Below are positions 6,072 to 9,749 of a stretch of DNA of 9,749 bases, piece by piece. Under the pieces are notes generated by a model that was given only the letters and a program-made list of their open reading frames with translations, searched no databases and was not told where the DNA came from. The stretch is from WHSM01 sp050701635 (GTDB lineage Bacteria; Actinomycetota; Actinomycetes; Mycobacteriales; Micromonosporaceae), in the NCBI GenBank assembly GCA_050701635.1, contig JBOGDF010000215.1, positions 1-9,749 of the forward strand, in the 5' to 3' direction. How positions within the stretch are numbered: position 1 is the first letter of the stretch; the number at the start of each line of letters is the position of its first letter. The position numbers and the translations under genes were made by a program.

Positions 6072-6449
6072 GTGGCATCAACCGCCATCAGCATCCTGCT
6101 CGCCAGCACCGACCCGGAACGGCTCCACAAGTGGTACACCGAGGCGCTCGCGCCCGACGCCACCGACGAGCAAGGGGGCTACCGGTTCCTCAGCTTCGGC
6201 GATTTCCATATCGTGATCGACAAGCGTGACGACATCGGCGACCGCAACCCGGAGCCGGGTCGCCTCATCCTCAACTTCGACGTCCCGGACGCCCGCGCCG
6301 CGGTCGCCCGGCTCGAAAAGCTGGGCGTCGAATGGGTCGCCGAGCTGGAGGACCGCGACGGCAGCCTGTTCGCCACCGCGACCGACCCGGACGGCAACTA
6401 CGTCCAGGTGATCCAGCTCAGCGACGAAGCCCGTCAAGCGATGTCCTGA
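6072..6449 (+). CDS. VOC family (glyoxalase/bleomycin-resistance fold) protein
   Basis: This 125-residue protein is a single vicinal oxygen chelate domain pair. The first beta-alpha-beta-beta-beta module covers about residues 4-50 (DPERLHKWYTEAL helix, then FGDFHIVID). The second covers about residues 64-116 (LILNFDVPDARAAVARLEKLGVEW, then TDPDGNYVQVIQL). The TDPDGN turn is a family hallmark. The usual metal-ligand positions appear altered: no His in the first strand, Asn68 where a His-type residue is common, and Gln112 where many glyoxalases have Glu. A binding role or a metal-free reaction is therefore possible. VOC proteins handle methylglyoxal, dioxygenase substrates or antibiotics; the substrate here is unknown. 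It is probably co-regulated with the divergent exporter and lies 75 bases before the sigma factor gene. Confidence 0.88.
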   Translation: MASTAISILLASTDPERLHKWYTEALAPDATDEQGGYRFLSFGDFHIVIDKRDDIGDRNPEPGRLILNFDVPDARAAVARLEKLGVEWVAELEDRDGSLFATATDPDGNYVQVIQLSDEARQAMS

Positions 6450-6484
6450 GAGGGGGCGTATCCGGTGCAGCCATGGAGAAATAG

Positions 6485-6497
6485 CAGCTCGGAGCTG
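6485..6497. promoter_or_regulatory. 13-bp palindrome upstream of the sigma factor gene
   Basis: CAGCTC, one central G, then GAGCTG form a perfect 6-bp inverted repeat. It lies 14 bases before the TAAGGT box and 27 bases before the ATG. It could be an operator half-overlapping the -35 region, or chance. Confidence 0.3.
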
Positions 6498-6511
6498 TCA
6501 CCCAGGCGCAG

Positions 6512-6517
6512 TAAGGT
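6512..6517 (+). promoter_or_regulatory. -10 box TAAGGT, suggesting a leaderless sigma factor mRNA
   Basis: TAAGGT fits the TANNNT pattern and ends 7 bases before the ATG at 6525, so transcription could start at the A of ATG. No good -35 box is visible at 16-18 bases. This box supports the ATG start over the alternative GTG at 6465. Confidence 0.4.
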
Positions 6518-6524
6518 CAGCGCC

Positions 6525-7526
6525 ATGGCAGACAACCACGGCAACGACGAGTTTCTGGCGCAGGCGGACCCGTACCGGCGGGAGCTGCTGGCGCACTGCT
6601 ACCGGATGCTCGGGTCGGTGCACGACGCCGAGGATCTGGTGCAGGAGACGTACCTGCGGGCGTGGCGTTCGTACGACAAGTTCGCGGGGCGCTCCTCGCT
6701 GCGTACCTGGCTGTACCGGATCGCCACCAACGCGTGCCTGACCGCGTTGGACAGCAACAGCCGCCGCCCGCTGCCCACCGGGCTGGGCGCGCCGGCCGAC
6801 GACCCGACCGCGCCGCTGGCGGAGAACCACGAGGTGCCGTGGCTGGAGCCGGTCCCGGACTCCATGCTCGGTGGCGACCGCAGCGACCCGGCCGCGATCG
6901 TGGCCGACCAGGAGACGATCCGGCTGGCGTTCATCGTCGCGCTGCAGAACCTGCCGCCCCGGCAGCGCGCCGTACTGGTGCTCCGCGAGGTGCTCAAGTG
7001 GAAGGCCTCCGAGGTGGCCGAGCTGCTCGACATGACCACCGCCGGCGTCAACAGCGCGATGCAGCGCGCCCGGGCCCAGCTCGACGCCGCCTCCCCCACC
7101 CAGGACGAGGTGGTCGAGCCCACCGACGCCGAGCAGCGGGAGCTGCTGGACAAGTGGGTCGCGGCGTTCCAGGCGTACGACACCAACGCGATCGTGGAGC
7201 TGTTCACCAAGGAAGCCGTCTGGGAGATGCCGCCGTTCCTGACCTGGGTACGCGGTGCGGAGAAGATCGGCGAGCTGATCGCCACCCACTGCCCCGCGGC
7301 GGGGCCGGGCGACCAGCGACTGATCGCCACAGTCGCCAACGGGCAGCCCGCGTTCGGGCTCTACATGAAGGGCGAGGACGGCGTACACCGGGCGTTCCAG
7401 CTGCAGGTGCTCACCATCGCCGGCAACGCGGTCTCACACGCCGTCGCGTTCTTCGACACCACGCTGTTCGGAATCTTCGGCCTCCCGGAGACGCTCGCCC
7501 CCGAAGCTCAGCTCGTCGACGGATAG
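6525..7526 (+). CDS. SigG-like ECF RNA polymerase sigma factor with C-terminal SnoaL-like domain
   Basis: This 333-residue protein has sigma region 2 at about residues 17-80 (YRRELLAHCYRMLGSVHDAE, then DLVQETYLRAW 37-47 and RTWLYRIATNACL). Region 4 lies at about 142-186 (LPPRQRAVLVLREVLKWKA, then SEVAELLDMTTAGVNSAMQRAR). An acidic/proline linker separates the two. Residues from about 200 to the end form a SnoaL/NTF2-like domain with WEMPP and WVRG motifs. This architecture matches the SigG-type (TIGR02960-like) ECF group. These factors usually lack a classical anti-sigma factor, and the C-terminal domain is thought to modulate activity. It would direct RNA polymerase to a stress or detoxification regulon, perhaps the mirrored promoters at 5951-6029. 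The ATG at 6525 is chosen by family length and a leaderless -10 box. A GTG at 6465 with GAGAGGGGG 8 bases upstream would add 20 residues and remains possible. Confidence 0.9.
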   Translation: MADNHGNDEFLAQADPYRRELLAHCYRMLGSVHDAEDLVQETYLRAWRSYDKFAGRSSLRTWLYRIATNACLTALDSNSRRPLPTGLGAPADDPTAPLAENHEVPWLEPVPDSMLGGDRSDPAAIVADQETIRLAFIVALQNLPPRQRAVLVLREVLKWKASEVAELLDMTTAGVNSAMQRARAQLDAASPTQDEVVEPTDAEQRELLDKWVAAFQAYDTNAIVELFTKEAVWEMPPFLTWVRGAEKIGELIATHCPAAGPGDQRLIATVANGQPAFGLYMKGEDGVHRAFQLQVLTIAGNAVSHAVAFFDTTLFGIFGLPETLAPEAQLVDG

Positions 7527-7528
7527 TC

Positions 7529-7533
7529 AGGAG
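7529..7533 (+). promoter_or_regulatory. ribosome binding site of the TIGR03086-like gene
   Basis: AGGAG lies 5 bases before the ATG at 7539 and 3 bases after the sigma factor stop codon. This supports co-translation from one transcript. Confidence 0.75.
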
Positions 7534-7538
7534 ACGCG

Positions 7539-8120
7539 ATGACGCAGCCGCGCGCGACAGCGGCACTGATCGGCGGGGTCACGCTGCTGGAGCGCGCGGT
7601 CAACTACATGCTGGGCAGCCTGCGGCTGGTGACACCCGCCGACCTCGTCCGCCCGACACCGTGTGGGGAGTGGGATCTGGCGACGCTGCTGCGCCACATG
7701 CAGGATTCGCTCGACGCGTTGCTGGAGGCGGTCGAGCTGGGGCATGTGGCGCTCGACCCGGGCTTGGCCGACGTCTCCGAGGATCCGGTGGCGGCGCTGC
7801 GGGAGCGGGCCTGCCAGCTGCTCGGCGCCTGGACCGCCGGCGGCCCGGGCGAGGTGATCTCGATCGGTGGCTGCCCGCTCACCGCCAGCATCACCGCCGG
7901 CGCCGGGGCACTGGAGATCGCGGTGCACGGTTGGGACGTGGCGCGTGCCTGTGGCGAGGACCGGCCGATCCCCGAGTCGCTCGCGGAGGAGATGCTGCAG
8001 CTCTCGCCGTTGTTCGTCACCGCCGACGACCGGCCGGTACGGTTCACCGCGCCGGTGCCGGTGCCCGAGTCCGCCGACGCCAGCGACCGGCTGGTCGGCT
8101 TCCTCGGACGCCGTCCGTGA
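7539..8120 (+). CDS. TIGR03086-like metal-binding protein (maleylpyruvate isomerase N-terminal/DinB fold)
   Basis: This 193-residue protein begins with a four-helix-bundle domain of the mycothiol-dependent maleylpyruvate isomerase/DinB type. The PTPCGEWDLATLLRHM stretch (residues 39-54) carries the PTPC and L-L-x-H signature, with His53 a likely metal ligand. ALEIAVHGWDVARACG (124-139) carries the second signature with His130. Related proteins use a divalent metal and mycothiol, the actinobacterial thiol, in isomerase or thiol-transfer reactions; the actual substrate is unknown. The C-terminal 40 residues are short compared with true isomerases. The gene starts 12 bases after the sigma factor stop, with its own AGGAG, so they form an operon. 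It ends only 6 bases from the convergent AraC-type gene, leaving no room for a terminator between the two stops. The context suggests a thiol-dependent detoxification role. Confidence 0.85.
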   Translation: MTQPRATAALIGGVTLLERAVNYMLGSLRLVTPADLVRPTPCGEWDLATLLRHMQDSLDALLEAVELGHVALDPGLADVSEDPVAALRERACQLLGAWTAGGPGEVISIGGCPLTASITAGAGALEIAVHGWDVARACGEDRPIPESLAEEMLQLSPLFVTADDRPVRFTAPVPVPESADASDRLVGFLGRRP

Positions 8121-8126
8121 GCACGG

Positions 8127-9077
8127 CTACCCGACCGCGGCGCTCCGCGTACCGGAGCGGTGGACTTTCGGGCTGACTCCGCGTACGCGTTTGAACGCCG
8201 TGCTGAGGGCGAAGCCGCTGCCGTACCCGACCTGGCGGGCGACCGCCCCGACGGTGGCGTCGGGTGCCTTCAGCAGGTCGGCGGCGAGCGCCAGCCGCCA
8301 GCCGGTCAGGTACGCCATCGGCGGCTCCCCCACCAGCTCGGTGAACCGCCGCGCCAGCGCCGCGCGGGAGACGCCGGTGGCGGCGGCGAGGCTGGCGACC
8401 GTCCACGGCTTGTCCGGATGGTGGTGCATCATCCGCAGCGCCCGCCCCACCACCGGGTCGCTCTGCGCCCGATACCACGCCGGGGCCTCGGCGTCGGGGC
8501 GCGCGAACCATGCCCGCAGTACGGCGATCAACAGCAGATCCAGCAGCCGGTCGAGCACCGCCTCCTGCCCGGGCTCGTCCTTGACCAGCTCGGCGCCGAG
8601 CAGCGGGATCACCGGACAGTCCCACTCGCCGGCGGCGAGCACCAGCAGCGGCGGCAGCGCAGCCAGTAGCCGCTCACCCAGCTCGCCCGCCATCTGGTAC
8701 GTACCGCAGATCATCACCGTCGAGCCGTGCGGGCTGTTGCCCCAGGTCCGTACCCCCAGCTCCATCGCCTGTTTCAGGTCCTGCCCGTCGAGGGTGGTGC
8801 AGCGCTGCCCGGGGTGGATCACCACCTGTGGCGGGGTGTCCGGGTGGTCCGCCACCGTGTACGGGTCCGGCCCCCGGAACACGCCGACGTCTCCCGGGCC
8901 GAGCCGGGTACGTTCACCCCGATCCGGCAGCACCCACGCCTCGCCGGAGACCATCGCCACCACCGACAGCGGCGCCTCGTCCTGGATCCGCAGCGACCAC
9001 GGCGGCTCCAGCATGGTGCGCAGCAGGAAAGCGCCCTGGGCTCGCGGCCCGTCGAGCAGTGCGGCGATCGCGTCCAT
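8127..9077 (-). CDS. AraC-family transcriptional regulator with cupin-type sensor domain
   Basis: This 316-residue protein has an N-terminal cupin-like ligand domain over about residues 1-180, with VVAMVSGEAWVLP and RLGPGDVGVFRGPDPY as its beta-barrel strands. The C-terminal 105 residues are the double helix-turn-helix of AraC/XylS proteins. WTVASLAAATGVSRAALARRF is the first HTH, and TVGAVARQVGYGSGFALSTAFKRVRGVSPKVHR carries the classic second-HTH signature, with Ser-Thr in place of the common Ser-Arg. It binds DNA and probably responds to a small molecule; the ligand is unknown. The ATG at 9077 is preferred because a TACGAT box ends 6 bases upstream. An ATG at 9098 would add seven residues. 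It is divergent from the DUF1772 gene, its most likely target besides itself. Confidence 0.92.
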   Translation of the reverse strand: MDAIAALLDGPRAQGAFLLRTMLEPPWSLRIQDEAPLSVVAMVSGEAWVLPDRGERTRLGPGDVGVFRGPDPYTVADHPDTPPQVVIHPGQRCTTLDGQDLKQAMELGVRTWGNSPHGSTVMICGTYQMAGELGERLLAALPPLLVLAAGEWDCPVIPLLGAELVKDEPGQEAVLDRLLDLLLIAVLRAWFARPDAEAPAWYRAQSDPVVGRALRMMHHHPDKPWTVASLAAATGVSRAALARRFTELVGEPPMAYLTGWRLALAADLLKAPDATVGAVARQVGYGSGFALSTAFKRVRGVSPKVHRSGTRSAAVG

Positions 9078-9083
9078 GGCGCC

Positions 9084-9089
9084 ATCGTA
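9084..9089 (-). promoter_or_regulatory. -10 box TACGAT, suggesting a leaderless AraC-type mRNA
   Basis: On the minus strand TACGAT (TANNNT pattern) is followed by six bases and then the ATG at 9077, with no Shine-Dalgarno sequence. Transcription could start at or beside the ATG. No clear -35 element is visible at 16-18 bases. Confidence 0.42.
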
Positions 9090-9158
9090 GACGTACACAC
9101 ATGGAATTGCGCTTCTTGGCTATGGAGCGTCTCACCTTCGCTCGATTCACTGGGGAGC

Positions 9159-9197
9159 ATGACACAGATACTGGTACCTGGCGTCTGGGACGAGTGA
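9159..9197 (+). other. 12-codon ORF, possible alpha/beta hydrolase remnant or leader peptide
   Basis: The ORF reads MTQILVPGVWDE and then TGA. The opening ILVPG-x-W resembles the first beta strand and oxyanion-hole region that begins many small alpha/beta hydrolases, a gene type often found beside AraC regulators. It could be the scar of an internal deletion that removed such a gene. Its TGA overlaps the ribosome binding site of the DUF1772 gene, so a coupled leader peptide is the alternative. GGGGAG lies only one base before its ATG, too close for good initiation, unless the mRNA is leaderless. Confidence 0.3.
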
Positions 9198-9202
9198 GGG
9201 GA
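9196..9202 (+). promoter_or_regulatory. ribosome binding site deciding the start of the DUF1772 gene
   Basis: GAGGGGA lies 6 bases before the ATG at 9209. In-frame starts at 9101 (ATG) and 9194 (GTG) lack such a site. Confidence 0.75.
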
Positions 9203-9208
9203 CTGATC

Positions 9209-9709
9209 ATGGAGCTGATGCGTACCGCGTCGCTGCTGCTGGCGGCGTTGACCACCGGGCTGATGGCGGGGCTGTTCTTCGCGTACACGTTCTCGGTGAT
9301 GCCGGGGCTGGCGCGCGCCGACGACCGTACGTTCGTCGACGCGATGCAGCGGATCAACGTGGCGATCATCAACGGCTGGTTCCTGACCTGCTTCCTCGGC
9401 GCGATCGGCTTCACGGTGCTGGCCGCCGCGCTGCAGCTCGGGTCGGACCGGCGCGGCGTGCTGCTCTGGGTGGTCGCCGCCGCGGTGCTGTACGCCGCCG
9501 TACTGGTGATCACCGGGCGGATCAACGTACCGCTGAACAATCAACTGGCCGCCGCCGGCGAGCTGGAGCAGATCACAGACCTGGCGGCGGTACGCGCGGC
9601 GTTCGAAGCCACCTGGGTGCGCTGGAACGCGATCCGTACCGCCGCCAACGTGGCCGCGTTCGGCTGCCTGCTCTGGGCGCTGGTGCTGCACGGCCGCGTC
9701 GCCTCCTGA
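9209..9709 (+). CDS. DUF1772 (anthrone oxygenase-like) membrane protein
   Basis: This 166-residue protein has four hydrophobic segments at about residues 6-30, 52-76, 83-103 and 143-161. Between segments 3 and 4 it carries GRINVPLNN (103-111) and WVRWNAIRT (136-144), the conserved NVPLN and W-x-x-WN-x-R motifs of the DUF1772/anthrone-oxygenase-like family. A few fungal and plant members take part in polyketide anthrone oxidation. Most bacterial members have no proven role, so no reaction is assigned. The start at 9209 is supported by GAGGGGA 6 bases upstream. The upstream region, shared with the divergent AraC-type gene, suggests control by that regulator, but no operator could be recognised. 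The stop is followed directly by a GC hairpin. Confidence 0.85.
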   Translation: MELMRTASLLLAALTTGLMAGLFFAYTFSVMPGLARADDRTFVDAMQRINVAIINGWFLTCFLGAIGFTVLAAALQLGSDRRGVLLWVVAAAVLYAAVLVITGRINVPLNNQLAAAGELEQITDLAAVRAAFEATWVRWNAIRTAANVAAFGCLLWALVLHGRVAS

Positions 9710-9727
9710 GCCGCGCGCCGTCGCGGC
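9710..9727 (+). terminator. possible GC hairpin after the DUF1772 gene
   Basis: GCCGCG (9710-9715) and CGCGGC (9722-9727) form a perfect 6-bp stem with a 6-base loop immediately after the stop codon. No U tract follows. The remaining bases to 9749 are GC-rich and show no gene. Confidence 0.35.
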
Positions 9728-9749
9728 CCGCCGCCGCGCCGGACCCGTC

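Noticed and set aside
4393..6216. 607-residue plus-strand open frame across the exporter region
   Set aside because: It is antisense to a clear 14-segment MFS gene. Its translation is rich in His, Gln and Arg, as expected for the complement of hydrophobic codons.
6438..6467. Possible further copy of the ECF-like promoter before the sigma gene (GCGAT then CGGTG)
   Set aside because: The -10-like block ends in G instead of C, the spacing is two bases longer than in the mirrored pair, and the extended blocks do not match. Autoregulation is not supported by this site.
6473..6484. Three-codon ORF (ATG GAG AAA TAG) before the sigma gene
   Set aside because: It is too short to judge and too far (16 bases) from the purine-rich site. 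Such mini-ORFs arise by chance.
8121..8126. Terminator between the convergent TIGR03086-like and AraC-type genes
   Set aside because: Only six bases separate the stop codons, and I see no convincing hairpin with a U tract there.
9101..9208. N-terminal extension of the DUF1772 protein from an ATG at 9101
   Set aside because: The added 36 residues are polar and unlike the family, which begins directly with the first membrane segment. The ribosome site fits the ATG at 9209.
1..9749. CRISPR array, tRNA/rRNA gene, insertion sequence or attachment site
   Set aside because: No spaced direct repeats, cloverleaf-like segments, transposase motifs or terminal inverted repeats with target duplications were seen. 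The only repeats are the GC-rich minisatellites and the mirrored promoter region.

Overview
The window is very GC-rich (third codon positions almost all G or C), uses GTG starts, is rich in GTAC/CGTACG words, and shows start-proximal TANNNT boxes that suggest leaderless mRNAs. This points to a high-GC actinomycete, plausibly Micromonosporaceae; the family is an inference from sequence style only. It looks chromosomal. I see no tRNA, rRNA, CRISPR array, transposase or attachment site.

Left part (1-4327): a small set of cell-surface polysaccharide functions. In order these are an O-antigen ligase/polymerase-like membrane protein (208-1725, +), a family 2 glycosyltransferase (1972-2922, +) and, convergent to them, a 12-segment polysaccharide flippase-like protein (2993-4327, -). 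Degenerate GC-rich minisatellites surround these genes: a 14-bp array at 1-84, an 18-bp array at 1717-1846 that includes the ligase stop codon, and a 24-bp duplication at 2913-2960 that includes the glycosyltransferase stop codon.

Middle part (4423-8120): a DHA2-type MFS exporter (4423-5907, -) is divergent from a run of three + strand genes. These encode a VOC/glyoxalase-fold protein (6072-6449), a SigG-like ECF sigma factor with a C-terminal SnoaL-like domain (6525-7526) and a TIGR03086/maleylpyruvate isomerase-like protein (7539-8120). The exporter and VOC genes share a 79-bp region holding two 30-bp inverted arms. In each arm only two blocks are conserved (CCGCGATGAGTT and CCGCGGTC), at identical spacing. 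I read these as two mirror-image ECF-type promoters, very possibly read by the SigG-like factor, which would make this a small detoxification and efflux regulon.

Right part (8127-9709): an AraC-family regulator (8127-9077, -) is divergent from a DUF1772/anthrone-oxygenase-like four-segment membrane protein (9209-9709, +). A 12-codon ORF lies between them and resembles the first residues of an alpha/beta hydrolase.

Most genes belong to well-known families. The points I think deserve a second look are the mirrored promoters, the repeat arrays that include stop codons, and the small ORF at 9159-9197. I did not find convincing evidence of a wholly new multi-gene system.
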